From NCBI GenBank assembly GCA_023053685.1, contig JALIGW010000014.1, positions 17,269,308 to 17,333,307 of the forward strand: 64,000 nucleotides of DNA, read 5' to 3'. Each line of letters begins with the position of its first letter. Positions within the stretch are counted from its first letter, which is position 1. The notes beneath the pieces are model-generated. The model was not told the origin of the DNA. It searched no databases and saw only the letters and a program-made list of their open reading frames with translations. A program made the translations under genes and the position numbers. Positions 22,379 through 35,773 of the stretch are shown here, piece by piece. The DNA is from Diadophis punctatus similis. Lineage: Eukaryota > Chordata > Lepidosauria > Squamata > Dipsadidae.

Positions 22379-23442
22379 TAACAATATACCACGTTCCATC
22401 ATGGCTCCAGGGAATTCATTTCCCATTATTACTGAAGACAATGATGTGGCAACTGGGTGAAAGCAGTGAATAAAGGGTGAGAGACTTCTAAAATGTGAGA
22501 GAATCAATAGTAAAAAAAAACAAACCACCCTCCACACCGTTGTTCTGGTAAATTCGGAGTTGTCTACTGGCAAACTCCACCCCTGGAGCACCAGGCAGGA
22601 CTGGGAACTGCCAGTTGGCCCCTTTTCTGAGCTGGACCCTTCTGGGGGGGAAGGGGCAGGGGGGGTGTAGAATCAGAATCCTCCGAGGCCAAGCCAGATC
22701 CCCACCACAGCCAGAAACACTGGTAAGTTGCAGACCAGGTGTGAAAATGCCTCTGGACTGATAGGGCGCACAGGCCACTCTTGGTGAAGGGAAACACGCC
22801 TTCTCCTGGGTGCCCCCCCCCCCACAACTGCTCCCAGGGGCTGCTTGTTCTCAGCCTCTCCCCCCCCCCCCCCAGTAAGTCAGAGCTCCTCAAACCTGCC
22901 AGGCACCCGGGAAACATGAACCCAATGGCCTCACCTGCAGGATGGATGGCTTAGGACCAGCATCCATTCAGAGCCAACTCCAAGGGCTACGGAAAGATGC
23001 CCTCAAGGGACCTCAGGGGGGTATTCGGCCCCTCAAGCACCAGCAGAGTCCTCTAGGGTAAGAAAGGGCAGGGATCTCAGCCCGAGGGGTTTCAGGACTG
23101 CAGGCCCCTTGAACTGATGGGAGTTTCCGCCTCGGTTCTCTGCCTGGGGAGGGGTATCAGTGAGCCCCTCTGGTGGCCCCAGACGTTTTAGGAGAAGGGG
23201 GCAGGGGGAGGCCTTCAGGAGGTGAGCGTGCTGGTTACACACCCCAGGTGTGTCCTTCTGTGATGGATGAACTGCATGTAGAGAGACTATAGGATGACAA
23301 ATGTTTTAACACCCGTTCTTGTGGTTGGTTTTTTCCCATATTTTTAATTTGTTTTGTTTTGTTTTTCTAAGAAAAGCAACCAGAAAATAATCCAAAGTTT
23401 ATACAAAACTTCTTTACATTATACCCTCCAAAAAAGACTGGT

Positions 23443-23450
23443 TATTTACA
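23443..23450 (-). promoter_or_regulatory. Candidate Pumilio-binding element
   Basis: TGTAAATA on the minus strand matches the UGUANAUA consensus for Pumilio proteins. It sits in an AT-rich block of the presumed EFNB1 3' UTR. An 8-base match can occur by chance. Confidence 0.3.
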
Positions 23451-23733
23451 CAAAATAAAACCTCATTTTAAAAAAAAACCCCTTTTGATGGGGAGATGAT
23501 GAAGCAAAAGGACATTTCAGGATTCAGCAGAGAGGGGTACTAAAAAAAAACCAATACCCCAAAGGCATATTGACACCCCATACACCCATTTTACACATTT
23601 ATTTGGCTGCCCATACCTCAATTACTTGTTTATTTTATGGGGGAGGGTACAAGCCAACCACCCTCTGAACCCCAACTTCAGCTTCTGAAGGTTCTTGCCA
23701 TCCCACTTGCTTCTGCCCCCCCTCGCCCCCACA

Positions 23734-23735
<2 letters not shown>

Positions 23736-23799
<64 letters not shown>
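23736..23799. repeat. (TG)n microsatellite
   Basis: An uninterrupted TG array of about 63 bases within the presumed EFNB1 3' UTR, hence (CA)n in the transcript. Confidence 0.98.
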
Positions 23800-23802
<3 letters not shown>

Positions 23803-24729
23803 GGAAAAGAGAAGTCACACTGGAGAGGATTTCACACAAGGCAAGATTCTCGACACAAAATGAATAGAACTCCTCGTGTGTTTCTTATTTTGTTGTTCCG
23901 CATGGAACAGGAAGGGAACATCACCCAGGTTTCCATTTCTGCACACAAAGGAAAATAAACCGTGCCGAATTCTTATGACGTCCAGATTGTAAATTAGTTT
24001 TCTTGAGTGCCTACATTAAGGGCTACAGTTGGCATCTTATCTCTCTCCCTGTTTTTGCTGCACCCTGTGTAAAATCTACAAGTTTATGGTTGGAGCCACA
24101 CAATCCCTCCGCTCCTCCCTCAATCTCTTTCAGCTGGATTGTGCAAGGGGGGTCCCTGTTCCCTTCCCCAGGGGGCCCCGGCGCCTGTGAGGGTCAGCGG
24201 TTCTAAGAGTGGCCAGGCAGGGGCCTCTGACCCACCACTTCCACCATTCGGCAGATGGCTGCCAAGTCTGGGTATCAGAACACAATGCTAGAAGCCTTCC
24301 AGTGCAGGGGCAGCCCCCTCCTCCAGGCCAGAGAGGGGCTTCCCTCCTTCCGGGGGCCCTCTCCCACGTAGGGGCCCCTACCACTGGGTGTAAGATAATA
24401 AGGGGCCATGGGAAGAGTCTTTACATTGAAAAAAGAACGCTACTACTACTACTGCTACTACTACCGCTACTAAAAATTACCTGTCGATTATTTGTGGAGC
24501 CCTGAGAAACTTGAATTCTTGGCTGATCTCCACTGAACACGCCTCAAAGTGCACAATTAACCTAAGCCCTTACACAGATGGACGGACGGACAAACAGACG
24601 GACAGGCCCACTTCATATCCTGCATAGAAATGCTGATGGGGAGGGGTCGGAGGGGCCTGTCTCTGAGGATGGGCAACTGGTCAGCCGGGCAGAAGAGCCT
24701 CTGTCCCCCACCCACCCCGACCGGACCAG

Positions 24730-24735
24730 TTTATT
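24730..24735 (-). terminator. Candidate proximal poly(A) signal
   Basis: AATAAA on the minus strand in the context GCAATAAACTGG. It would give a 3' UTR of about 1.7 kb, close to the size I recall for mammalian EFNB1. Use of this site over the distal one cannot be judged from sequence alone. Confidence 0.35.
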
Positions 24736-26457
24736 GCAAAAGTCGGTCTCCAAAAGGCAGGCAGGCCAATGAGGGCCACACAGTGCCAGCCCCACAATCT
24801 TCTCTGGAGCGGCCAAGGCAGACTCCACCGTCAGCTGCCGGGCAGAAGGCCGGCCTTGGGGCCTTGCTGTGGGGCCGGCTGGCCTGGGGGGCGGACAATG
24901 AGCTGCAACCGGGTTTGATGAAAAAGTTGCTCATGGGAAGGAGGCGTGGAGGGCGAGACACGCAAGCGCAGAGCAAGAGGAGAGCAAGAGGCGCAGCAGC
25001 CTCTCCGTGCAAAGTAAGGCTTCTGGCATGACAGGTGCAAGGTAGCCGTGAAAGGGCCCGGAGCCCAGGATGCTGCAGCCAAGCAGGAGTGAGGGGGGAT
25101 GGGAGGCTGGCTTCCTTCCGCCCACCCAGGGAGGGGGCAGACTCGCCCCCTACAGGGCAGGAGATGTGTGGGGAGGGGAGGGGAAGAGGCTTTGGCTGGC
25201 GCTTGCACCCTGACCTCTGCAACCCACTGGGAAAGTTGAGCCCAGAGGGGCTTCCTTCTCTCCCGTGAAGGGGCCCGGGGCCAATCAAGGGCCCTTGCAG
25301 AAGTCACAATAAGAATTAATATGACTGGCAGGAAGCGAACCAATGAAGAGCTCTGGGATGGGTGGCTGGATCAAAGAAATTGGGGGGGGGGGTTGATTGC
25401 CACATTCTGCAATTGGGCATAAAAGAGGCAAGGGGTGAGAGGTCTGTGTTGCTCCTCCTCCTGAACCCCCAAAAAGCCAAAAGCTGAGCTCCCTTCCATG
25501 GGCTTTCTGGAAGGGTCCTGGGACCCTGGATGCTTCCCCTTCATTCCCCTCTTCTGGGTCACGGAATCAGGAATTCAGGGAGACCCCTACCTTGGGCATC
25601 GCAATGCCCTCGCGCATATGCACCCCAGCCCAGGAGGGGGGCTGATCTGGTGGGCACGAACAGCAGCCCACCTCTTGACACCCCTTCCGGTTGGTTTTCA
25701 GAACTAGGTTCTCTCCTGGACTGACCATTGCAAACTTTGCAGGTTTTTTGTTGTTGTTGTTTGTTTGTTTGTTTGTTTCATAAATTAGCAAAAAGAACAA
25801 AAATGAAGCAAGGTCCACTTTTCTCTCAGCAGACACAGAGCATGAGGAGATGACTGTCCAGTGGGATGAGTGGATGAGGCCCGAGACGGGGCGGGGGGAG
25901 GGGGAGGACTGCAGATGACCTTGTGCTGGGAAACCGCAGGAGGCAGCTCACAAGTCCAATCTTTCACAATTTTTTAAAAAGTTACAAAAAATACTTTAGA
26001 ATTATAATATATATATATATATATATAAAAGATGGGGCTAGGCAGACTCCTTCCTCAGCACGGCCCAAAGCTCTGCCCCTCAGGGACTGGCATGCCTCCC
26101 CCTTTGGAGTGCCAGGCTTGGTGTGGCTTCCCTCCCAACAATGCCCCCCCCCCGAACAAAACAACGAGGAGGAGCCGGAAAATCTACCCCCAAAGCAAGG
26201 TGGCGGCCATCTTGGGGTTTCCCGGGTGGGTTCAAGAGCGAGAAAGGCACAGAGCCCAAGTGAGGGCCACAAAGCGGGCTGGGAGCAGAGGGGGGCAAGA
26301 GGACACCCCGCACCCTCAAATCCCGGGTCTGAAAAGCTCCAAACTACAAGGCTAATGCTAATCAAGGGAGGGGAGTGCTCGAGGGGGCAAGCAGACCCTC
26401 CTCCTCCTCTCCCCTGGCACCCGGAGGGCTTTTGCGATGGGGTAGCAAGGTTTGTCC

Positions 26458-28473
<2,016 letters not shown>

Positions 28474-28682
28474 GGAGTCCTGGTGGTGCAGTGGGGAGAA
28501 TGCAGTATTGCAGGCTAATTCTGCCCACAGCCAAGAGTTCAATCTTGATTCAGTCTCCCATCTTCCGAGATCCGTAAAATGAGGACCCAGATTGTTGGGA
28601 ACAATATGTTGACTCTGTAAACCACTTAGAGGGGGCTGTAAAGCAGTATATAAGTCTAAGTGCTATTCTTACTGCTATTCTT
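28474..28682 (+). repeat. tRNA-derived SINE, plus orientation
   Basis: Head GAGTCCTGGTGGTGCAGTGG, B-box region GAGTTCAATCTTGATT, tail TATAAGTCTAAGTGCTATTC. It is the only SINE of 14 in the window on the plus strand. Confidence 0.88.
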
Positions 28683-28689
28683 CCAGAAG

Positions 28690-28903
28690 AATGCCACTCA
28701 CTTTTCATCAATGGATAAGGATTAGTTAACAGAACAATTAATCAGTGGAACGGCTTGCCTTCAGAAGGTGTGGGTGCTCCATCACTGGAGGGTTTCAAGA
28801 AGAGATTGGACAACCATTTCTCTGAAACAGTACAGGTCTCCTGCTTGAGCAGGAGGTTGGACTAGAAGACCTCCAAGGTCCCTTCCTACTCTGTTGTCCT
28901 ATG
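28690..28903 (+). repeat. CR1 LINE 3'-end fragment
   Basis: Contains AGTGGAACGGCTTGCCTTCA, TGGGTGCTCCATCACTGGAG, GATTGGACAACCATTTCTC and GGTTGGACTAGAAGACCTCC, the sense-strand end of CR1. Confidence 0.8.
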
Positions 28904-29531
28904 ACTTCTATAAATGGCTTCCCAGGGCTGCATCTATCTACTTTCGCTCATATTTCGTCTGATTTTTCTGCCAGAAGGATCAGGAAACTGCCTGTGGAAA
29001 ACTGCATCCACCAGAGGTTTTTCAAAGCCTTCCCCACAAGAGGGGAGGGCAGGAGACTCATTGAGGGCAAAGGAGCCGCCAGAGCCAGCGGGAGAACAAG
29101 CACAGCTGGTAAAGATCTGGAAAAGCATGCACAAAACCAGGGCTTAACATGTATCTGGCCGGCACTGGTGCACCTTAAATAGATTTGCATTAAACTTTAA
29201 TGGGTAAAAGGAATCGAACGATAACAGGTCAACTTCAAGTAGGTTTAAAAAAAAAACCTTTGTTCTTTCAGATTAATCTGCAGCTGTAAGGGGCATTTGG
29301 GCTGCTTCCCACCCCCTGAGCCACTCAGGAACCCACAGGAAAGCATCCCATTGGAATCAGCCCTCCTGTCAAGTTAAACCTTCCCGTTTGGAAGAGTGCT
29401 AAACGGTCTCCACCCCAAAGACATCAGAAACGTCCAGCTTCAGTCTTTGATAATCCTCTTCCTTCTTCCTTCCTTCCTGTCTGCCAGGAAGGGGCAAATG
29501 GTCAGGAGGAGAAGCCAGGAATCTCCTAGGA
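28904..29531. other. EFNB1 intron 4, no recognisable feature
   Basis: No splice-bounded coding segment and no transposon ends identified. Confidence 0.4.
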
Positions 29532-29667
29532 CAGTGTTTCCCAACCTTGACAACTTGAAGATGTCTGGACTTCAACTCCCAGAATTCCCCAGCCAGCATT
29601 CGCTGGCTGGGGAATTCTGGGAGTTGAAGTCCAGACATCTTCAAGTTGCCAAGGTTGGGAAACACTG
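29532..29667. mobile_element. Palindromic hAT-like MITE (GTGTTTCCC subtype)
   Basis: Ends CAGTGTTTCCCAACC and GGTTGGGAAACACTG, arms nearly identical, TCCTAGGA duplicated exactly at 29524-29531 and 29668-29675. Confidence 0.94.
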
Positions 29668-29878
29668 TCCTAGGAGGAGGGGGGATACTGAGCTGCCTCC
29701 CGCAGAGACGCTGGAGGCTCCCTCCTTCCTCCCCTTTAAAAGGGAATGGATGGGTTGGGGGGATTTGGGGTTTGGGAATGGAGTTTTGAGCAGCAGTTTG
29801 AAGGCAGCAAAGGGCCAGTTCTCCCTCTCTGTTGCTTCCGCTCCTTTTGAAGGGATGCTCCTTCCCGGCTGTCATGGG

Positions 29879-30192
29879 CAGAGGTGGGATCCTGCCGGTG
29901 CGGTTAATAGCTGTTGTTCGGCGCAGAGCCGAAGACGCTGCTGCCGTTCGCGGAGCAGGAGCTTTCCCCGGGTGCTTTCCCCGCCCGCATGGATGCCGCC
30001 AATTGCGTTCTTTTGCCCTCTGCGCATGCGCAAAGCGTTCCGCATGCGCAGAGGGCAATTGGCGGCATCCATGCGGGCAGGGAAAGCACCCGGGGAAAGC
30101 TCCCGCTCCGCAAACGGCAGCAGCGTCTTCGGCTCTGCGCCGAACAACAGCTATTAACCGCACCGGCAATCAGAGGCAGGAACCCACCTCTG
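29879..30192. mobile_element. Palindromic hAT-like element, 314 bp
   Basis: Ends CAGAGGTGGGATCCTGCC and GGCAGGAACCCACCTCTG, GTCATGGG duplicated exactly at 29871-29878 and 30193-30200. Apart from short differences it is one long inverted repeat of about 150-base arms around TGCGCATGCGCAAAGCG. It gives mirror-image ORFs on both strands. The ends and ACCGCACCGG phrase link it to the ACCGGT family. Confidence 0.92.
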
Positions 30193-30510
30193 GTCATGGG
30201 GTTCATCCCGCCAGGTCCCCAAACTCTGAAATCAAGGAAGCCTTCCTGTCCTAAGAGATCGAGTTATTGCTTGTTTATTTCCCCCCATTTTAAACACTGT
30301 TGAATGCATAACGAAAGCCGTGAACTTGACGTCCTTTCCGAGTTTTCATTGAGTGCTTTAATAGTTTCCCACCTGTTTAAACATCATTTTGTGCAGGGGT
30401 GTGTGTCTCTGTCTGTCTGTCTGTCTCTGTGTTTCAGTCACTGTCAAAATCCCTGCAGTTTTTTCGGCTGCATTTTTAAAAGTGGCTTTGCTCTATCAAA
30501 CTTGCTATAT

Positions 30511-30894
30511 AGGCAGTCCTTGACTTACAACAGTTCATTTAGTTCAAAGTTACAACGGCACTGAAAAAAGTGACTCATGACCATTTTTTTACAGTTATGA
30601 CCACTGCAGCACCCTCATGGTCACGTGATCAAAATTCAGATGCTTGGCAACTGACTCATTTTTATGACGGTCGCAGTGTCCTGGAGTCATGTGATTACTT
30701 TTTGCAACCTTCTGATAAGCAAAGTCAATTATAAAGAAGCCAGATTCACTTAACAACCGTGTTACTAACTCAACAACTGAATTCACTTACCAACTGTGGC
30801 AAGACAAGTCGTAAAATGGGGCAAAATTCACAAATATCTCACTTAGCAACATAAATTTTGGGCTCGATTGCAGTCATAAGTCGAGGACTACCTG
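30511..30894 (-). mobile_element. Inverted-repeat DNA element (GTCCTCGACTTACGACC family)
   Basis: Left end AGGCAGTCCTTGACTTAC, right end GTCGAGGACTACCTG. Interior has ATGGTCACGTGATCAAAATTC and CACTTAACAAC. Close to full length. Confidence 0.85.
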
Positions 30895-31425
30895 CACTTG
30901 GACATACCAGATTTTCATCAGACCACCATGATGTTGGCAGTCCATGGTCCAAATAATTCTGGCCATGGTTGCAGAACCTTCCCTCTCCCATTGGCCCAGG
31001 GTTTATAATCATACATTCTCCTTCAACTCTGGTTTCCCCCCATATATTCTGTAAGAAACAGGGGGAAGCACCACTCGATTTCCCAAGAATTTACATTTCT
31101 TTCCACGTTCTTCCACCTCCGTGACAAGACAGTTGCAGCTTTTTTACTTGCAGGATAATTTGCCCCCACATGTATTAGCAGGTAGGGATAATTGTTGTTG
31201 GACACGGAAAACGCTGGAAGCTGCACGTCCCCATCCCTCATCTTTTCTCCTAGTGCACCAGGGTGTGGTAAGTACCTACTTATTTTGTTTCCTCGTGGCA
31301 GTGAGTCACCAGCCATCAGTACGCTTCTCTTGTCTCCTTGCAGGGCTCAGTTGCACCCCACCTTCCCTTTAGGGATCCACTATCTTGCTGGCTGCAACAC
31401 AGCGTCTCCTAGTCTTCTTCTAAAA

Positions 31426-31534
31426 CAGGGCCCCCCAAACTTGGCAACTTTAAGACTTGTGGACTTCAACTCCCAGAATTCTCCAGCCAGTTGAAGTCCA
31501 CAAGTCTTAAAGTTGCCAAGTTTGAAGACCTCTG
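31426..31534. mobile_element. Palindromic hAT-like MITE
   Basis: CAGGGCCCCCCAAACTTGG to CCAAGTTTGAAGACCTCTG, TTCTAAAA duplicated exactly at 31418-31425 and 31535-31542. The centre is partly deleted. Confidence 0.9.
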
Positions 31535-31542
31535 TTCTAAAA

Positions 31543-32059
31543 GCTCAGGGTTGGTTTATTCTTGTGCTCCTGAAAACCTGATAAACCTTCATCCTCCCTC
31601 ATCACCTGCCTTTCGCAATGACCCATTTCCCTAAATCTTTCAGGAAGGTAACAAAAGATGGAGCTTTTCAAGGCAACATGGGGGACGAACTTTGTCAGTA
31701 TTGTTATTTTGCTATTAGACCTGTTGGTTTGTGTTAATGTTCAGTCATTTCCTGTAGCAGTCTTTGGACGTTTGGGTTGGTTATCTACAACAATTTACTG
31801 TTGTCAAGGCCAAAAGCTTCCGAGCAGAATTCTTTATTGTTTCACACCTATAGATAAAATATTGCCAGATTTGAGGGCTCTGCTAGCTGCATCTGCCATA
31901 TGCTCTGGGAACTCTTGGGGAGGGGCTGTCCTCGCCCTCTTTCTCCCACCCGTAACATCAGGGCACTTTCTCCTCTGGAACGGTCCCCTCCCCTCCTGGG
32001 CAATCCAGCTCTTTAGTGCACTCCATCACTTCCTTTTCGCGACTGGTATTAGACCAATA
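31543..32059. other. EFNB1 intron 4, no recognisable feature
   Basis: A 134-codon open frame on the plus strand has no recognisable domain and is probably chance. Confidence 0.4.
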
Positions 32060-32288
32060 TAGCAATAGCACTTAGACTTCTATACCGCTTCACAGTGCTT
32101 TACAGCCCTCTCTAAGCGGTTTACAGAGTTCAGCCTCTTGCCCCCAACAATCTGGCTCCTCATTTTACCCACCTCGGAAGGCTGAGTCAACCTTGAGCCG
32201 GTGAGATTTGAACAGCTGAACTGCTGAACTAGCAGTCACTGAAGTAGGTTGCAGTGCTGCACTTTAACCACTGCACCACCTCGGCTCC
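32060..32288 (-). repeat. tRNA-derived SINE
   Basis: Tail TAGCAATAGCACTTAGACTT at the left, head ending CACCACCTCGGCTCC at the right. Confidence 0.92.
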
Positions 32289-33633
32289 TAGCAAATATCT
32301 TTGCTAGATTTTCAGTGGCATAAAAATGAAATAAATAGATCCACACATACATGACAGAATGATTGTCACCTCCAGAAAAGTGGGGGTGGTGTGGTGGAAG
32401 ATATCCCGAAGATTTGTCACTGACCCCAGATTTCTTGTGTGGTGGGTGGGGAAACCTTGTACACAATCCCTCTGCTGGATTTTACCAGATGAGTAGACTT
32501 GGAATGGGTGGTCTTCACAGCCAGCTCCCCCCCCCCCAAGTCCACAGGGCCTCTTCAGTCATCAGCCCCTATTGCAAACAGATTGCAGTATCTGCACTCC
32601 TATCTCCCAGCTACATGTGTCTGCGGTCAGCGTACAATTTGTTAGACACAGACAGATCCACAGAAGATACCTTCAATACGCAAGGGGGGCTTCGCACATG
32701 CTGCTCCCTGGATCAGGGTTGCCTCCCTGCTAAGCAGCCCCTTCAGCAGTCAGCCTGCAACCCCCTATTCGTGCTACCTGTTCCAGAAAGTGAGCCTTTT
32801 TACTACTCCAACCGTAGGACTACTCCAACTGCAGGTGTGGCGCAACTATCGTTCCCCTCTTCCAAAACAACACCCCCACCCCCTCCCAGGGACAAACCTT
32901 CACATTCTGCCTGCCAACATAATGTGACAAGGAACTTCCCAAATGGGTCATCTCCTTCTCTTTCAATGAGAATTTTGCCAAATTATTTTCTATGCTTAAA
33001 AACATCCAGCCCTCTGAATGGTCGCTCTTGCTAACTTTGTGTAGGGGAACACTTTTCCAAAGGTGGGGGGCAGAGGCCACCCTAACAAGATTAAACAATT
33101 CAAATAGCTGCCCCATAAACGTTTTTGACCCTGCTTTATTCGCAGCCTTGCACCTTTTCCCATACTTTCATGGAATTTATTACTTTTTTCCTTAGGCACC
33201 TTTCCAGAATTTATTTCAGATTCACTATTTGATTAATCTTATAATTCCTGTGCAAATCTCTGAAATGCTCCATGCAACAGTTCCTCACTTGTGTTTCTTT
33301 CCAAATCATTTCATCTCTTTTATTCTCAGTTCCATTTATTCTGTGGAAGGATTCCCGTGTCACCATCTTCGCTCACTCCCAAAACTTTTTAAAATCCTCA
33401 TACAAAAAAATACCACTCCTTTAGACACCTACACACTTTCTCACACTGGTGTGTTTCCATCAGAATGCCGTTGCCTCATCCAGTTCCCATGGGAGCTGCT
33501 GGAATTTGGGAAACTATCAGTTGCTCTGCCTTCCTTAAAGTTGTTATTATGGATCCCCTTCCAGATGCTACCAAAGTTGAAATCAGCCAGAGGAAAACTT
33601 TCTCCCTTTTTGATCTGGTTTGAGTGAGTCTTA
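32289..33633. other. EFNB1 intron 4, no recognisable feature
   Basis: Unique-looking. A 223-codon plus-strand frame (32363-33034) is the longest non-repeat ORF here. It has low complexity near its end and no family resemblance, so I treat it as chance. Confidence 0.4.
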
Positions 33634-33890
33634 TAGCAATAGCAATAGCACTTAGACTTATATACCGCTTCATAGTGCTTTACAGTCCTCTCTAAGCGGT
33701 TTACAGAGTTCAGCCTCTTGCCCCCAACAATCTGGGTCCTCATTTTACCCACCTCGGAAGGATGGAAAGCTGAGTCAACTTTGAGCCGGTGAGATTTGAA
33801 CAGCTGAACTGCTGAACTAGCAGTCAGCTGAAGTAGCCTGCAGTGCTGCACTTTAACCACTGCGCCACCTCGGCTCTTCACCTCGGCTCT
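33634..33890 (-). repeat. tRNA-derived SINE
   Basis: Tail TAGCAATAGCAATAGCACTT, head ending CGCCACCTCGGCTC, followed by a second short CACCTCGGCTC copy. TCTTAT flanks both sides as a short target duplication. Confidence 0.92.
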
Positions 33891-34192
33891 TATGTAGCCC
33901 ATCTTCCCTATAAATTCATTCTCACAAACCGTGGAAACCGACCTACTATTGCCGCAGCTCATCAACTAGAAGCCGCTTTTGTAGGGTGTTTAGACACTTG
34001 AGTAAGTGTACAAAAACATAAAGAGTATTACTAAAACATCTTTTCCTTCGACATTCCTTTTTTAAAAAAAAACCACATACACGTTCCTGATTAAAAATCA
34101 CAAAAATTGCAGAAACGAAGAGTAGGAAGGGGCAATTATCTACTCCAACCTTGGTCAGAGAACTTTCCTCAAAACCCCACTCCCTACCAACA

Positions 34193-34227
34193 CTGATGAT
34201 GTTACCAAATTGGGGTAATGAGACGTC
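34193..34227 (+). ncRNA. Degenerate hammerhead-like motif
   Basis: CTGATGA (34193-34199), one base, GTTACC, loop, GGTAAT, then GAGAC (34220-34224) and GTC. The GAAA core is changed to GAGA, which should inactivate it. Same retroelement family as 59712-59746. Confidence 0.35.
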
Positions 34228-34254
34228 TGCAAGAAAACAACCAGGCACCAAAGA

Positions 34255-34560
34255 GCCCTTGCTCAGAACATCTTTGACAGATGACCATTCAGCCTCCTTT
34301 TGTAGATTTCCACCATTGGAGAACTGACCACTTCTACTGGCAACCTGTTCCACTGGGTGACGGATCCCACAGAGCCGGGAAGCTCCTCCTGAGATACAGC
34401 CTGAACCTCCCATGATTCTGGTCCTAACCCCTGGGACAACTGAGAAGAAGTCTGCCCCACCCCCACCCCCACTTTGGGTATTTGAAGACTGCTGTCACAT
34501 CTCCTTTCAGTCATCTCTTCTACAGGCTAAGTAAACCCAGATCTTCTGTTCCTCAGAGTG
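34255..34560 (-). repeat. CR1 LINE 3'-end fragment
   Basis: Contains CATTGGAGAACTGACCACTT, GCAACCTGTTCCACTGGGTG and GAAGACTGCTGTCACATCTC. The minus strand encodes a CR1-like WNRLPVEVVSSPMVEIYKRR end. Confidence 0.75.
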
Positions 34561-34904
34561 TTTGGTTCTTGGCAGCCACAGCAATCATACAATACCAACA
34601 GTAAGTTATTAAAGTTAAAATTAAATTAAAACCATGCCTCCCACCCTGACGACATCACAATTCACTCTAAAGCCCTGGGATTACTCAGCCTGAGCTACTC
34701 TTGGGCCCATCTCAGACTAGGGAGCTTGCAGAGAATGCGAGTGGAAGCGAACTGATCCGAACTGCCAGCAGCCGGAGGCCAAGCGGAACACCAAACGTTC
34801 CCATTCACCAGAAGCAACCCCAATAGGTGAAAAATGCAGAGCCACGTTATAAGCCATCCTTGCATGCAGGTGTTTCTCTGGTGCCAAGCGGTGGGTGGTC
34901 TTAC

Positions 34905-35036
34905 CTGGCTTCCCTGGGACCTCCACCACAGAGGGGAATCTATGATGGGGGCTTTGCGTGGCGATGTTCCCCGCACTGCCTGAATCCTTGCTGGGCCGGC
35001 TTGTGGTCAGCTGCTCTGGCATCACCGCATTGGGAT
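34905..35036 (-). CDS. EFNB1: Ephrin-B1, exon 4 (stalk)
   Basis: This 132-base exon begins, with one base from exon 3, at DPNAVMPEQLTTSRPSK. It continues through SGSAGNIATQSPHHRFPS and ends VEVPGKP. It is the flexible extracellular stalk between the Eph-binding domain and the membrane. DPNAV.PEQLTTSRPSK is a signature of ephrin-B1. The acceptor ends TTCTTAG (35040-35037), and the donor is a consensus CAG/GTAAGA with GT at 34904-34903. Both ends are phase 1. The stalk part after NIATQ is shorter than, and unlike, the mammalian stalk, which fits the low conservation expected there. Intron 4 downstream (26849-34904) is 8.1 kb. Confidence 0.95.
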
Positions 35037-35540
35037 CTAAGAACAAAGAGGGAAAAGTCGGGGTGAAAAACAGAGGCCCGTCTCAGGGGAAGGGGCCCGG
35101 GGGCTCAGGTGGGGCACCGGACTGTATTAGGCCATAATCAATTCGGCAGCAGCCAAGAAAAGTGCTGGCTTTTTGCCAGGAGCAGGGAGCTGATGCAAGA
35201 GACCATTTGCAGGATGGTCAGGGGTGTTGAAGGAAACAATGGAAATGCCATTAATAACCCCTTCAGTTCAGGCTTTCCCCCCAACTGCTACAAAGTCCCA
35301 TGCAAGCTGTCCTCTTAAGATTCCTCCCTTCCTCCTTCCCTCCCTTCCTCATCCATCTCCTTCCTTCCCCTTCCTTCCTTCCTTTTCCCTTCCTTCCTTA
35401 ATTCCTTCCTTCCTTCCTTAATTCCTTCTTTCTTCCCTCCCTCCCTCCCAGATCACCCTTCCCTACTCAACACCAGCCTCTGTCTCATAGGACCAATCAC
35501 AGCACTCTGTCCAGTGGCTAAACTCTGCATTTAGACAAAA
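35037..35540. other. EFNB1 intron 3, part next to exon 4
   Basis: Holds the exon 4 acceptor (TAG at 35039-35037) and a TTCC-rich pyrimidine stretch at about 35325-35450. No coding signal. Confidence 0.6.
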
Positions 35541-35773
35541 TAGCACTTTATAGCACTTTACTTATATACCGCTTCATAGTGCCTTACAGCCCTCTCTAAG
35601 TGATTTACAGAGTTCAGCATATTGCCCCCAACAATCTGGGTCCTCATTTTACCGACCTCAGAAGGATGGAAGGCTGAGTCAACCTTGAGCCTAGTGGGAT
35701 TTGAACAGCTGAACTGCTGAACTAGCAGTCAGCCTGCAGTCACAGCATTTAACCACTGCACCACTTCAGCTCT
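35541..35773 (-). repeat. tRNA-derived SINE
   Basis: Tail TAGCACTTTATAGCACTTTA, core CCCCCAACAATCTGGGTCC, head ending CACCACTTCAGCTC. Confidence 0.9.

Larger units (their letters stand above)
22350..26457 (-). other. EFNB1: EFNB1 3' UTR and downstream flank (extent inferred)
   Basis: This is non-coding sequence after the ephrin-B1 stop codon. The extent is inferred. Candidate poly(A) signals AATAAA on the minus strand lie at 24735-24730, in two places near 23.59-23.64 kb, and at 22378-22373, the last followed by a T-rich run. The stretch carries a TG/CA microsatellite (23736-23799), a short AT run near 26.0 kb and several C or G homopolymers, but no SINE, LINE or hAT copy. An AT-rich block at 23.28-23.48 kb contains TGTAAATA on the minus strand (23450-23443), matching the Pumilio-binding consensus. 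Apparent ORFs here on either strand look like chance open frames in GC-rich sequence. Confidence 0.6.

Noticed and set aside
24731..25343. Open frames of 170-185 codons on the minus strand
   Set aside because: They lie in the presumed 3' UTR, lack a family match, and GC-rich sequence produces such frames by chance.
29396..30303. Frames of up to 256 codons on both strands
   Set aside because: Mirror-image translations of two palindromic elements; the peptides are the same on opposite strands.
32363..33034. 223-codon plus-strand frame in intron 4
   Set aside because: No recognisable domain, no initiation or splice context, and a low-complexity C-rich end.
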